This document shows positions 1 through 12,480 of a DNA stretch of 64,000 nt, in pieces; position 1 is the stretch's first letter; each line of letters begins with the position of its first letter. A program made the position numbers and the translations under genes. The notes under the pieces are model-generated. The model did not search any database. It saw only the letters and a list, made by a program, of their open reading frames with translations, and was not told the DNA's origin. The stretch spans positions 1,860,001 to 1,924,000 of the forward strand of contig NC_135202.1 of assembly GCF_050948175.1 (NCBI RefSeq). Direction: 5' to 3'. The DNA comes from Xylocopa sonorina. Lineage: Eukaryota > Arthropoda > Insecta > Hymenoptera > Apidae.

Positions 1-1382
1 ATATTTCGTATAAACGCACAACCATGCATTCAAAGCGCATCCATGTTACAGCATACATTAATACATAACATATCATACACACAAGACTGCTAAGAAATAA
101 AGAGAAAAAAAATAAAGAGCGAGTGAGGCAAAAGTCATTGCGATCGAACTCATAATGACGTGCATGAGCATTAAATTTTTAGCAACACAAAATCAGAAGA
201 GTTGCGCTACTGTATACTGTACCCACGGTGACCGTCCTCGGCGCTGCTGGGAGGGGACTGAGAACTCAACGAACACGTTCAGTCCCCCCCTTCGCCGAGG
301 GTGCCTCTGATATTGAAAGGAAATTATTAGAATTGGAAATGGAAAAGTAAGAAAAGTTAGCGTATAGGAAAAAGTTGTTCAGAACCGTATCCCCGACAAT
401 ATATTTAAAAATGATAAAAATCTGTTGGATTCCTAGTTGAACAGAGTCGAGGGAATCAAATACAACGTTTTAAATTCGGAAAAAAGATTTTATTCATGAG
501 GTACGTGGTTTGTAGTCTAGCGTGAAATGCTGAATTCTGAATTATTAGTATGAAAGACTGTGGTTTTTCGAATTTGGTATTTAAGGAATTTGTAAGGAAC
601 TTGGGAAAAAATAGTTTCAAAGGTTAGAGAGGGTAGCCAAGGGTCAAGGATGAGACATAAGTTAGAAGAGACAGAAAGATGAGTAATAGTTAGGGTATGT
701 GACTGTTTGAGGTGAATCTTGCTGTTTACACTCCAGATAAAAATCTTACACTGCGTTTGATAGCTTACAGACACACTTTTCAAATCCATGTATCGAGAAG
801 TTATAAAATGAATAACTAATAAAGCATTATTCCCATACCCAATATATATAGCTATAGGGCCTTTAACATTGGTTTTCAAGAGAACGGCGGTTGAATACAA
901 AGTGAAGAATATATTTGACTTTCAAGTTCATGATCAAGATTAATTTTGCGGCAAGTCTTTTTAATAAATTCCACCGTTGAGAAATATAGAATTACGCTAT
1001 TGTGGCCGTGATATAACATTTTGAAAAATCCCCAACATAAAACACATAACAACAAACATAATATGACTTTTGTTTGTACAGATTTTCAAGATATAGAGAC
1101 TTGATCTATCCAAGTTAATATTCTATCCATATGTATGAGAAAACCTATAATTCATATATCAATTATAGTACACACGTAAAGCTATTATTAAATATGCACA
1201 TCAGACATCTTCGTGAATGAACTTCTTTTTAACTTTAACATCAACTTCTGTCATGGGTAAATACCCTAATACCTAAATTTTATACCTACTAATACAATAC
1301 TCTTATCTTGCAATTGTGCTTTTTTTGGCAACATAAGTCTGAAAGTTACATTTTACTCTTATATTGTATTTTGGTATACAGA
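1..1382. other. Non-coding stretch, mostly unassigned
   Basis: Apart from the hairpin at 236-300, no gene is recognised here. A 127-residue open frame on the minus strand at 517-900 has no recognisable domain and is best treated as chance or decayed repeat. Bases about 415-468 resemble 21828-21882 (shared words include GTTGGATTCC, and an AATCAAATACAAC / AATTGAGTACAAC pair), so part of this stretch is probably an old dispersed repeat. Confidence 0.4.
236..300. repeat. GC-rich imperfect hairpin
   Basis: An inverted repeat with two stacked stems. The outer stem pairs CCTCGGCG (236-243) with CGCCGAGG (293-300). The inner stem pairs GGGAGGGGACTGA with TCAGTCCCCCCC around a 17-nt loop. It stands out as very GC-rich in AT-rich surroundings. 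The size and arm lengths resemble a miRNA precursor, but it could equally be the relic of a transposon end. No flanking target duplication was seen. Confidence 0.5.
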
Positions 1383-1564
1383 TTAACTCATTCGCTGCCA
1401 GACAAATTAGAGCGGTTTGCTCTGGGCGCCAAGATTTTATTTATTAAGTTTATATTTATCCAGTGATGAATCGCAACCGATCTAAACTTGTAGTGCAAGG
1501 TAAGGCAGTTTGGTACATAGACACTTACTACAAGATATCTCGTAGTTGGTAGCGAATGGGTTAA
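1383..1564. mobile_element. piggyBac-type MITE, copy 1
   Basis: A short non-autonomous element of 174 bp (1387-1560) bounded on both sides by TTAA, the target duplication of piggyBac elements. The left end reads CTCATTCGCTGCCA. The reverse complement of the right end reads CCCATTCGCTACCA. It has no coding capacity. A second copy lies at 3892-4101 and shares an internal word, ATCTAAACTTGTAGTGCAA, next to the right end. Assignment to piggyBac rests on the TTAA sites and the inverted ends, not on a linked transposase. Confidence 0.75.
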
Positions 1565-3637
1565 GTAACCAGAAATAAGCCATTTAAATAACTCCTTTAA
1601 TTTTTGAAGTACAAAGAAATGTTTTAAACAAAAGCTGTTTAATTTCGAAAGTTAAAATTACGTAATAAAAAAAATTTGTTTAATGTGAACGTGTTCACGT
1701 GGAACGAATTAAAATATCACAGTCACTAAAGAATCACGAACGGTGGAATCAACACATGATCCACCAAGATCGCCAAACTTCACACATTTTTTTTTATAGG
1801 CAAGATTAAAGAAAACGCAAAAACATGTACAGATTGTAACTGTACTATAATAATGTAAAATATACTTGAATAACGCACACAGTTTAACAAATACCTCACG
1901 CGGACCAACATCTCAGATATTGTATTTCCCTGGCTAAACGTCACTTTGAGTATTCATTGTAATATTGATTTACTATTGTACTACTATTTTGTACTATTAG
2001 GATTTTTATAAATAATAGAACTCTTCTTTTAGAAGAATTTAGAATGAATTTTTCATTCATTATTGCGTCCGCGACCTTGAGTGACTTTAAGTATCCCTGG
2101 TATTTGAATTCGTTTTACATTTTACATATTTGTTCTTTGCAGATTAGTAATTAACTAAGATATTTAACATAAAAATATGAAAAGTGTTACCGTAATTTCT
2201 AACGTATTTCTCTTGAATATAATATGTACAAATTATTTCAAAATAATATGTCATAAAAAATATGGTATTCAATTACTGGTATTCAAAACTAATTCAACTT
2301 TTAAATCATTCGCTATTATACTTACAGAAATTGCAAGTGTTGTGATTAATTGCTTACCAATTAAAGAAATTCAACTTGTTTAGTTATTATTTTGTTCTCG
2401 TTATCTACTGATATTTATATAGGATGTCAATATTTCTAACGACTTCATGTATTCCCTAGGAAAGTTCATTTGGTTTTATCAATAACTTTTGTATCTTTGA
2501 AAAAGTGTTTATGTTACGCTATTGTTGGACTACATTCAGTCTAAGTAAAAATACATTCCATATATTTTTTCATTTGTGCGTTCACACTTTCTGTTCCATG
2601 GCGTATCCCCAGGATTAAACACATCTTATCTCCTTATCTCTTTTCATCTATCTCTCATTTAGGGACACTTACATGTCTTTATCTTGGTTAAATTCATAAA
2701 TCGTATTCGAGTGACTGACAACTTTTACTAAGGACAACATCCCGAGTGCTGATTACCAGGACATTTACGTCCACACAACCCATGACATCTGTCTTGAGAT
2801 ATTATTTGTCTATCATCCTATATGATATAGCTTCGAATTTCTTGGTCTTCAACAGCTGAATTGCATGCGTAAGAACAAAAAAAAAAAATAGATCTCTAAA
2901 GGGCAAGGTTAAACCTAGTGACCGTTGACAAGGTCTTGGGACCCATGCCTGGCGAGGGTCGCACCACATGACCACTTTTCACCTTCCACCTCCATCCATA
3001 CAACCTACTCTGCATGGATTACATTTGAAACGTACGGAATAGGTTGATGTTGATGGATCTATCCACTAATTGGATTGTACATTGACAAATTAGGTGAAGA
3101 AGCTGATTCCTGGGATTTTGAGAATTTTTAGAGATTCATCGAGGAATCAGTTGCATAGCACATTACAAAATGCGAACATTGACACGAGAGAAACGGTATC
3201 ATTTCGCATGCACATTGACGATCGGATATACACCTATCCGAGCGTGAAATCTATCGAAGAAACAGTATACTCTTTGCAAATTCCATTAGAATTTCTACTA
3301 TTATCTTTTCTATTTTATAATATACTTTCTAATATTTTTCATGTCTTCAATTTTCCTTACCTCTTTCAATTCTACTCAACACAGGAAAAAACTTTCTAAA
3401 TAATCTTTAAAAATCAAGAATAATTATAATTATGGATTTACATTTATACTATGAATTACAGTTACGTTATTTAAATATTACATAATTTTATCTAAAGAAT
3501 TATCGACAGTGTTGACAAATACAATACATAAGTAAGGAATATGTATGAAATACTAAAATTAGATTATAATTTTATACATTTTTATATGTGTCCATTAAGC
3601 GAATCACGTGGTAACTAATTAATTTATATTGTTATAG
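1565..3637. other. Non-coding stretch upstream of DHDH
   Basis: No coding exon is recognised. A GC-richer patch at about 2905-3060 and a 101-codon open frame at 3094-3399 have no recognisable similarity. The DHDH start codon is immediately preceded by TTATAG, a good splice acceptor, so a 5' untranslated exon of DHDH may lie somewhere in this stretch, but I cannot place it. Confidence 0.35.
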
Positions 3638-6600
3638 ATGACTCTACGTTGGGGTGTAGCAGGAGCTGGAAAGATATCACATGATTTTGTGTCGGCTTTA
3701 CGGACTCTACCAGAATCCGAACATGTAGTGCTTGCGGTGGCGGCACGTGAACTAGCGAGAGCAAAAAATTTCTCTAGCTTGCATAACATCCAAAAAGCAT
3801 TCGACAGTTATGAAAAACTAGCAGAGGATAGGGATGTTGGTACGTTGTTAGTCACTTTTACTTAACCACATGGATTTTGACAAAACTTTTCTTAACCCAT
3901 TCACTGCCAGACAAATTTAGAGCGTCTTGCCCTGGGTACCAAAATTTTATTTTAAAGAGAACATGGAACTTCATAAGACATTTACAGACCATCGTTTTTA
4001 ATAATTCCTAACTATAGGCTATAAACTTATTCTAACTGCAATCAATCTAAACTTGTAGTGCAAACTAAGAGATATTTTGTAGTTGGCAGTGAACAGGTTA
4101 ATTACTTTATTGTAGCAAACATACAACAAGAGAAATAATAAAAAGTGGACGCTTTGAGCTTAGGTACTTTGAAGAGAATGAACTATGTATTTTGAGTTTT
4201 CTTCCAATTTAGCAAGTTACTCTTTCGATTGCCTACAATTTAAACATCACATTTAATGGCTATCTTAATAACTTAAGAAAAGATTTCATCCGGATGTTCT
4301 GACAACCTTTGTTCCTTCTAAATTGATCAGTCAGCAAATTGCGGCTCTTCAACAATCACTTTATGCTATATATAGGATGATTCATTACTCGTGTGACAAA
4401 TTTTTACAGCTGATAATACACTTGAAAAGTAACAAAAAAGTTCATATAAACCTTGGTTGTCAAAAATGGCAGAGAAAATTGGGATTTTTGTTTTTTTTTC
4501 AGAGAAACAGCAGTTTCACTTATATTATTGATTGTATTTTCCAAACCGTTAGTCCTGCACGAAAATGACAAACATCACTGAAAAGAGCTATAAATTTTCT
4601 ATTATAATAGTTCCCGTTTTATCCTGAAACTCGAAAACAGGTGAAGTAATAAAAGTTTAAACTTATATCAGAAGGCAAAATTTGTAAATTATGAAAACTT
4701 TAATCTCCTATTTAGGTAATTATTTTTAGACCTGGAGGGCAGCAAATTTCACAAAAACTTCTTTATTCATTAAACTTTGTGATGATATAATCAGTTTCTT
4801 ATTTTGACGCACAGAAACAAAGAAATTTTGTATGAAATATGAAAATTGCAGGAAGGAAATGGAGTGGGTAAAGCAACTACTAGCTACATTTTTTCCATAG
4901 TCACATTTATTGTATTTAATTTTGTTAGCTTTTTTACTGTTAGCCCTTTATTATCTGAACTAAGTACATTTTCAAATTGCTTTCCATCATTTGCGATGTA
5001 TAGTCTTCATTTTCATTTAATTAAGCGCATGGTGACTGTATGCTCACAGAGAGCAACGATAATATTCAAGAAATCGTTACTTTTGAGTCAAGGTTTAGGT
5101 TAATTATTCGTTTAGAACATGGATCAATTAGACGGTCACATTTTATCACTCACACGCTTGGGAGGGCGATTCTAACCGTAATACGCAATGGACTGAAATT
5201 GTCGGCGAAGTAGCTGCCAGTACAATAAATACGCAAAAAAGTCACGCTATAGTCTCAGGACTCTCTCTCATGCTTTCAAACTCTCAATCTTTCATTGGCT
5301 CTTTCTCGCTCTCTTTTGCTATCTATCTTGATAATGTTCACTTAATACGTTCGCTTTCGCAGTGATTGTCGTTGGGTCTTCTTTTTCTGGGATCGGCAGT
5401 CTTTGAATCGCTTCTGATTGGTTGCGAGGGGACTGTTCACTTCTGCATTAGTCGACAACATCGATCGGTGGATCTCGCTAACCAGTTCCTCTCAACGGCG
5501 ACTGATGGTGCACGGACTTCCCGGTCGATCTGGCCGTCGATATTGGCGTCAACGTTTTCATAGGCCGTCTGCAAATATCGTCTCGCCGAATCAGCCTCCT
5601 CCATGGGCTACGAGGGAATTGAGAGTCCTCTGGCGCTTTATTACCTGGTCTCTGGTTCAACAGGGTGATTTTGTGACCGACGCAGGGTCTTCAACAGGTC
5701 GACGATCTCTCGGGTTCCTGATGGCTCTTCTTTAGGGGTTTACTTCATCGAACAGAGCCGTTATGATGCTGATCCCCTGGAGGTTTTCCTGAGGAGAAAA
5801 ATAATCTGTCCTCAAGGCTGGAGTGGCGTCTCTGTGGTTCACCATTGAGCCTTCTTCTGCTGCTTCAGCACATAGCCTTTCCAGAAGGTTCCTTCCCGGT
5901 AATTGGTGGGATCTTCATAGCAGGCCTCTTCAGGGGTCTTCTCGTGCCATTCTCACATTCACACAGGGGCTAGGAGCTGAGGGGGGACTCTGTGAGATTT
6001 CTACTTATATTAATTACAAAAAAGTTGATCGCAGTCTAACGAACTTATATTCTATCTTTAACTTGTGACATCACCTTGCCATAATAGGTACCAGTTGCAG
6101 TGATGCATGGAACTTTTAATTACATATGGTTTTAGTACGCATAAACATGTCACATGTATATAAACTTACCTGCATATTTAATTTTAGCATGGCAAAAAAA
6201 TTGCATTAAATTTTATTTTATTTTAACACATTGATCAAATTCTATTTGTCATTCCTATAATAAGATAAAGATATGAAACTTGCAATATTGTAAAAAGTCA
6301 TAACTTATTCCTTAATTTGTCCATTTACTTGCCTTGTTTTATCATTGTGATCAGTCTGGAAAACAATTTTGCTTAATTAAATTGATGGTGAATGGTTTTT
6401 GTAAAAATATGTGTAACATGTCAACAACGATTCAATTTTTGATAAAATAACTTTTTCTTGCTCTAGACATTTTCTTTGTCTTTTGGAATCAGACTTTGAA
6501 GTGTCATCTTTGAAAGCGATTTGTTTCAATGCTTTTCATTAATATATAGTAAAAATGTGAATATGATTGAACGTTTAAAACTTTTCAGTGTTTTTATGTC

Positions 6601-9066
6601 TTGAATATTTTAATAGGTATTAAAATTGTTGAAAATTTTGAAAGCTTTATTGTATAGAATTCTTTTGAATGCATTGCCTTTTAGAACTCATTCAACTTTT
6701 CTTCAATTCTTATTCAACTTTTGCCTGCTTGATTGATTCAAATGTGTGTATAATTTACATGTAAACAATGTATTAAATCTTTCAAGATCTATTAATACTT
6801 TTAAGAGTTTTGAATATTACTATTATCTTTAATCATGTAGCAAAAAATATCTATTTACTATTTTGCTATACTATTAGCTTACTATTACCATTTTTTTTTA
6901 CTAATTGTCGATATACTATTAAAATTCATAATTCTGATATAAAAATAAAGTGAATGATGTCTATAAATATTTTATATATAAGAACTTGTTTAAATTCAGT
7001 ATTTATCCATGTGATACATTATTTCATATTTTATTTTTTCAGATGTTGTATACATTGGAACATTACACCCCCAGCACTTTGCAATTGCAAAATTAATGTT
7101 AAATCATGGAAAACATGTTTTATGCGAGAAACCTTTAACCATGAATTTAAAGCAAACAACAGAATTAATAAATTTAGCAAAGGAAAAGAAATTGTTTTTA
7201 ATGGAAGGTATTTGGAGCAGATGTTTTCCTGTATATGAAATTCTTAAACAAGTAATCGATTCTGGAGCTATTGGAAAAATTCATCAAGTCACTGTATCTT
7301 TTGGATTTAAATTGTCTGATGTTCAACGACTGAAGTATGTTAACAATACTTACTTTTTTGTACATGTTCAAAATTAAAATCTGCCACGTTTGTACTTTTG
7401 CATAAAAAGTTATTATTAAGTTTATTGTTACTGTTATCCTTCTTACGTTTGTTTTAATTAGAAATGACTAATGTAATGTACAATACTGTTTGCAGTTAGT
7501 TTAATTTTGATATTTCATTACACACACAATACTTATATCTCAATTGTCATAATATAATCCCCTTTCTTTATTAGTTTTGCTTATTTACTTACCTTGTGTT
7601 ATTATTGTGACTAGTCTAAATTAACACGCGAATTTAGATAATCGCATATCGTTACAAAAATAAGTGAAAACGTTTTTCAGAATCATAGCAATAGCAAGGT
7701 GAGTAAACAGGCAATAATAATCTAATTTTTCTAGTTCTAATTATATTGATTTGTAAATAGGTTTTATTATAGGCATCTACATAGATTAATATTGTGTACT
7801 TACTTTCCCATTTAAATTTTACATGCATATAGAACGACAAAGAAGACTGTAAATATTCTCTTAAGAAATGTTTTCTTATGCCTCTTTAACACCAAAGAGA
7901 ACCCATACAATGTTATTGGTTGTGTTATTGAGGCTGTAATTATTTTCGCTAGTAAAGTCCAGATGTGTTTCATAGGGTTAAGATTCAGACGAGTTTTTGT
8001 AATATTGTAGAAAAAAATATATTTTTCTTTTTAGCATTAAGAGTTTAGGTGGAGGTACTGTGTTGGACTTGGGTGTATATGCAATACAATTTGCTTGCTT
8101 GATATTTAATAATGAAGTACCACACACTGTACAAGCTGTTGGTTATTTAAACGAAGAAGGAGTTGATCTGTCTGTATCTGCAAGCCTCGTTTATAAAGGA
8201 AATCGTACTGCAACTATTGTCACTCATTCCTGTGTTGATTTACCTAATGAAGCCTATGTTATTGGTACAAAAGGAACGATAAAGGTGCCGAAATTTTGGT
8301 GCCCTACATCTATAGAATTACCGAGTGGTACAAACAACATTTCACTTCCTAAATGTGAACAAAAGTTTAATTTTATTAACAGTGCCGGATTGGCATATGA
8401 AGCCATTGAAGTTCGCAAATGCATCTTAGCAGGTATCATATATTTTTTAACTTACGTTAAATTAAACATATTAACATTAAATATTTTTTTAAAATGTCTT
8501 GTTAGACTTTATGTATACAATACAGGGTGCATCATTTTACTGTGCCACTTAAATTTACTCGTGAAGTATTAGTTATGTCAAAAAAGTTATAGATAAAAAA
8601 GCGGACTATCAAGAAACTAATTATTATATAGTATAGCCTACTTGATACTAAACAACTTTTGTTTGAAAGAAATTTAAAAAAATTAAAATAAAAAATGATT
8701 TTTTTACTTTATTACAAAACTAGATCAAAGTAAACATTGTTATGGGAATGTAATATTAAAACATTGGAATTTCCAATAAATGATTTTTTATAAGTTTAAA
8801 TTATAATTCAGAAGCAAAGTTTACCTGATAAATAAATAAATAAATATGTATACACGCAATATTAGTTGGAATTTTATTATTTTATTTTTCATTTAGTTTA
8901 ATTTACAGGAAAAGCAAATGTTTAAAATATTTATAACTAATGTTCAATTCGTTTTGTTTTAGGTGCGCTGGAAAGTTCTAAAGTACCGCACAATGTTTCC
9001 CTACTGATTGCACAATTAGAAGATGAGATTCGAAGACAAGTTGGGGTTACATATCCTGAAGATTAA
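3638..9066 (+). CDS. DHDH: Trans-1,2-dihydrobenzene-1,2-diol dehydrogenase (Gfo/Idh/MocA family)
   Basis: Four exons join in phase: 3638-3839, 7043-7334, 8035-8432 and 8963-9066, all GT-AG, giving 331 residues against 334 in human. The family oxidises trans-dihydrodiols of aromatic hydrocarbons and D-xylose with NADP+ in the cytosol. The N-terminal Rossmann fold carries the nucleotide loop GAGKIS (residues 9-14). Residues known to matter in the mammalian dimeric enzyme fall at the same numbers: His79 (in HPQH), Lys97 (in CEKP), Asp176 and Tyr180 (in LDLGVY). The C-terminal half is the beta-sheet oligomerisation domain. The ATG follows a TTATAG acceptor directly, so a 5' UTR exon is likely. 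Intron 1 (3840-7042) holds a MITE and a GC-rich dispersed repeat; introns 2 and 3 hold nothing recognised. No frame break is seen, so the gene looks functional. Confidence 0.93.
3892..4101. mobile_element. piggyBac-type MITE, copy 2, in DHDH intron 1
   Basis: TTAA (3892-3895) and TTAA (4098-4101) bracket a 202-bp element. The left end is CCCATTCACTGCCA and the reverse complement of the right end is CCTGTTCACTGCCA. It has the same orientation and the same internal words as the copy at 1383-1564, but with different indels. It begins only 52 bp after DHDH exon 1. It has no open frame and depends on an outside transposase. Confidence 0.78.
4320..5110. other. DHDH intron 1, unassigned repeat-like sequence
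   Basis: Short open frames at 4323-4568 and 4846-5103 have low-complexity, Phe/Ser-rich translations without any family signature. The phrase GATTCATTACTCGTGTGACA near 4378 has the look of an old dispersed repeat. I see no gene in it. Confidence 0.3.
5143..6075 (+). repeat. GC-rich dispersed repeat, possible solo LTR (copy A)
   Basis: A GC-rich island inside DHDH intron 1. Its right part (about 5797-6075) is clearly similar to the reverse complement of 33273-33600, sharing words such as GGTTCCTTCCCGGTAAT, CATTCTCACATTCACACAGG and AATTACAAAAAAGT. Its left edge (TCACACGCTTG, then ACCGTAATACGCAA) resembles the reverse complement of about 33795-33846. The open frames here have no protein family signature. 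The size, GC content and absence of coding would fit a solo LTR or a large non-autonomous element. No target duplication was identified. Confidence 0.55.
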
Positions 9067-9142
9067 AATGTATCATTAAAAAATTAACTGTTTTGAACAC
9101 GTCAGTGTTAGACACTGAATGTCTATATTAAAAACATGGAAC

Positions 9143-9148
9143 AATAAA
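9143..9148 (+). promoter_or_regulatory. Polyadenylation signal of DHDH
   Basis: AATAAA lies 77 bp after the DHDH stop codon, the expected place for the 3' end signal. Confidence 0.6.
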
Positions 9149-9624
9149 TAACCAATTTATGCTGCATAGAAGTACTTTAGTTTCGTAACGTTCATTCTTA
9201 TATTTACCTATTTCATGTTATGAATTTGTCAAGAATTCTTCTACAAAGTGGCTATTTTTATTACTTGAAAAAGATCGAGTCAGTGTTTATAAAAAGACAA
9301 TAACAAAAGTTGGTCAATTTTAGACTTGGCTAGAAATAATAGTTTTTTATAAGATATGATTTTGCGCAGTTTAAAAAAACTATAATAGTTACTTATTAAA
9401 AAGATAATTTCTTTGAATAATTTGTTTGAATGATGAAAGTTTAGTAATTTTAGCAAGTAATTTTGAGTTAATTACTGCTTCTAAATAGTAATTATGTCTT
9501 AAAATTCATTACACTCAATAACACGAAAGGCTTTTGCACTCACTATTAAATACAAATAAGTATATATGAGTCTTACTTCTTCTGACAATTTTAAAATCAC
9601 TAACTGTGGATAAAGCAAAATAAA

Positions 9625-10745
9625 CCCAGACAACACAAGATAAGATGGTGGCGACACCATACCGGCACTGTAGCGACACTTCCGAGGAGTGTCAGCAGAT
9701 CCGTAGTCATCTACGTCCGCACTTGTTAGCTAAAATGCCGGCACGCAGTGGCAGCACGTTCTAGTCACCAGCGTAGCACGCGTGCGAATGACACTGCGCC
9801 ACCACCAGCGTGACACGCGTGTCATCGTTCCATTCAAAAATTTTTCTACATTGGCGTAGGCGTCACATTTGTTAATGGGGAACCACCTGTTATTCCGTAC
9901 AAATTAAATACGTCAGAGTTTAGATATCCGCATGCGAGTACTGACAGACGTTTTGGTAGTTGTTTGCCAACATTTATAGTTACTGAGAGAGCCATATATA
10001 TTTTTTCAATTCGTCAGGAAAATTCATGCCAATAGAGAGTATTAAATACGATGGCAGCATATTGTTTAAAGAAATGTAAGAAATGATACATTTACTTATA
10101 AAATGTTAAACTAATTAAGTTACGTTTACTTTACTAGCGTATCACAATTTTCAGGTGAAAATATTGAACGTAATTATTTGTTTTCCTTTGGTACATATAT
10201 TCTTGTGGTAAATGGTTTTATCGTTTGTAAGGATTATTAAATATAAAATATACCTTTGTTAGATGAATTTTTAACGATGAGTTGAAAAAAATATTTATAA
10301 AATAAGTGTATGTATTTTTACGATAAAGTAATTAACGAGTTTTCTGAAAAAATCGCTGTATTAAGTTATAGTTTATAGAAAATAATACAAAGAAGTTTTT
10401 CTATCTTTCTTTCGTGTCAGTGTATCTATTTTCGAATAGAAATAAATAAATTGCTTAGTTTAGTCATTTTTAATATTCGTTTATAATTTTTATGCAAACA
10501 GCTTCTTCATTGGTATATATTAGCCTACGCCACTGGCACGCGTGTCACTATGGTGAGCTGATAGTGTCATTGGCACGCTGTGTCGCCCCTGTGCTATATC
10601 GCCGTGCCTTGATAGTGCCATGACACGCAGTGTCGCTCCAGTGCTAGCCCTGTGCTGTTACGAGAACTGAGAGGCAGCACCGTGCTAGCACAGTGCTTAG
10701 AGTTCCATCCGGTGCTATTGGCGCTACAATCGCTGGTTGTCTGGG
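9625..10745 (+). mobile_element. Non-autonomous DNA element, 1.1 kb, copy A
   Basis: The element begins CCCAGACAAC and ends with the exact inverse, GTTGTCTGGG. It has no coding frame of note. Both subterminal zones are GC-rich and packed with variants of GTGACACGCGTGTC and CACGCGTGC, which look like repeated protein-binding sites; the centre is AT-rich. A near-identical copy lies in opposite orientation at 25507-26608. I see no clear target duplication (left flank AAATAAA, right flank AAGCCTC), so the superfamily is not assigned. The right end abuts a truncated mariner transposase exactly, so this element probably inserted into that mariner copy. Confidence 0.85.
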
Positions 10746-11150
10746 AAGCCTCGAAGCGGTTCCTTCGCTGACGCTTGCTTAATTCATGTGGAACCCGCCT
10801 ATCCAGCTTCTTTACTTTCCCAAATTGCTTTCAAATAGCTTAATATTATCAGAATGATAACTCCAAACCTTGCTGTTAACTCACGCGTCGTTTCAAATGG
10901 TTCCGCTTCCATTACAGCTTTTAGTTGGCCGTCATCCACCTTGCTCTCAGGTCACCTGCATGGTTCATTTTGAAGATCGAAATCTCCAAATCGGAATTTT
11001 TCAAACCATCGACGTACTGTACGCTCATTAGCCACATCCTTGCCAAACACTTTGTTAACATTTCGACTTGTCTGTGCTGCATTAGTTTCATGACGGAACT
11101 CATATTCGAAAATAACGCGAATTTTTAACGTATCCATGGCTTACAATATT
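10746..11150 (-). pseudogene. mariner transposase fragment
   Basis: Reading the minus strand from an ATG at 11137, the product begins with a helix-turn-helix region typical of mariner transposases (phrases EFRHETNAAQTSRNV, VFGKDVANERTVRRWFEKF and GDFDL). After an in-frame stop the same frame continues DDGQLKAVMEAEPFETTREL, ARFGV and LKAI. About 130 residues of the N-terminal DNA-binding half remain. The catalytic DDD half is missing because the copy stops at the border of the 1.1-kb element at 10745. It is broken by stops and is a dead copy. Confidence 0.85.
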
Positions 11151-11371
11151 TAACCTCCAGACGATAATACGATAGGCTATTAAAAACAAAAGAGTACGTT
11201 TGAAAGCCAAATGGCGTACCTTTTCAACGCAAAAAAAAAGACAAAACGGTCGAAGTGAAATATCGAAGGCAAAACGGTAATCCTAATTCCATTTGGTCTG
11301 TGCTGCCCAAATATTCCAGACTCATGGACTCTATATTAAGGGGAAAATGGGATAAAAATTAATATTAAAAA

Positions 11372-12480
11372 GTGGGCTTTTGCACAGAAAAAAGTGAAAT
11401 ATTTAGATTACTTGGTTGTTACAAAAAAAAGAATTATATAGGTACAGGAAAGAATAACAGTAATACAGGAGTATTCAAAACCTAAGACCATTATGGAACT
11501 ACAACGTTTCTTGGGAATCCTTGACTTTCACAGAATGTTTCTTCAGAAAGTGGCACACTGGCTCACTCCACTAAACAACTTGACCAAAGAAGTGAAGGAG
11601 AAAGACAAAAGGCTGATGAGTTGGAACAAAAGATAAAATCTAGCTTTTGAAGAAGTGAAGAAGCAAATAGTTACAGCTGTGCTTCTTAGTCATCCAAGGA
11701 AGAACATGTCTCTATCTCTTTGGACAGATGCTTTAGATGTACTAATTACAGTTGTCTTAGAACAACTGTACCAGGGCAAGTGGGCACCACTCGGTTTTTT
11801 TCTAGAAGATTAGGAAAGGTCCAGATAAAGTACAATGTGCATGATACAGACCTTTTAACCATCTACAAAAGTCTCAAAATCTTCTAGCATTTTGTAGAAG
11901 GCAGGGAATTGCTTATCCAAATGGATCAGAAGGCATTGGTATATGCATTCCTGCAAAAAGTAGACAAAGCCAGCCCAAGCCAATCAAGACAATTACATTA
12001 CATCAGTCAATTTATAACTAAAATAACCTATATAGAAGGAAAAGAAAATACACTAGTAGATACATTTTTGAGAATAAAGCCCATAAAAATGCCTGTCATT
12101 ATCTCGACAGACAATTTCATAACAACACAACAAAATGATGAAGAGCTGGTAAAAATATTAACAGAAAATTTCAACAGGTGGAACTTTAAAAAAAACATTT
12201 TGGATGGTTCGGATAAATACCTATATGGAGATATGTTGTAAGGTAAATTCAGGCTATATGTGCCATAATCAATAAGGAAAGAAATTTTTAATAATGTCTG
12301 TGGCCTATGGCATTCTAGTGGAAAGGTAACTAAGAAGTTGATAAACCCTTTGCATGGTCAATTATGAACAGAGATATAATTGAATGGGTTTGCTCTTATT
12401 TGGCTTGTCAGTATGGTAAGATCCACCATTATAACAGATTAACCCCAAAGAAAATAGAAGTACCATAGAATATGGATATA
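11372..12480 (+). pseudogene. Ty3/gypsy retrotransposon pol fragment (RT tail, RNase H, integrase start)
   Basis: Translation shows, in order, the end of a reverse transcriptase (KVKYLDYLVV, then TIMELQRFLGILDFHRMF), an RNase H domain (LSLWTDALDVLI, WAPLGFFSRRLG, HDTDLLTIYKSLK, TYIEGKENTLVDTFLRI) and the H2C2-type start of integrase (LWHSSGKVTKKLI). Stops and frameshifts interrupt it at several places, for example between the RNase H segments near 11885. No LTR was recognised at either side. This is an old, truncated copy lying between DHDH and PLPBP. Confidence 0.82.

Noticed and set aside
5366..5735. Two overlapping plus-strand frames in DHDH intron 1
   Set aside because: They sit in the GC-rich dispersed repeat 5143-6075 and show no protein family signature.
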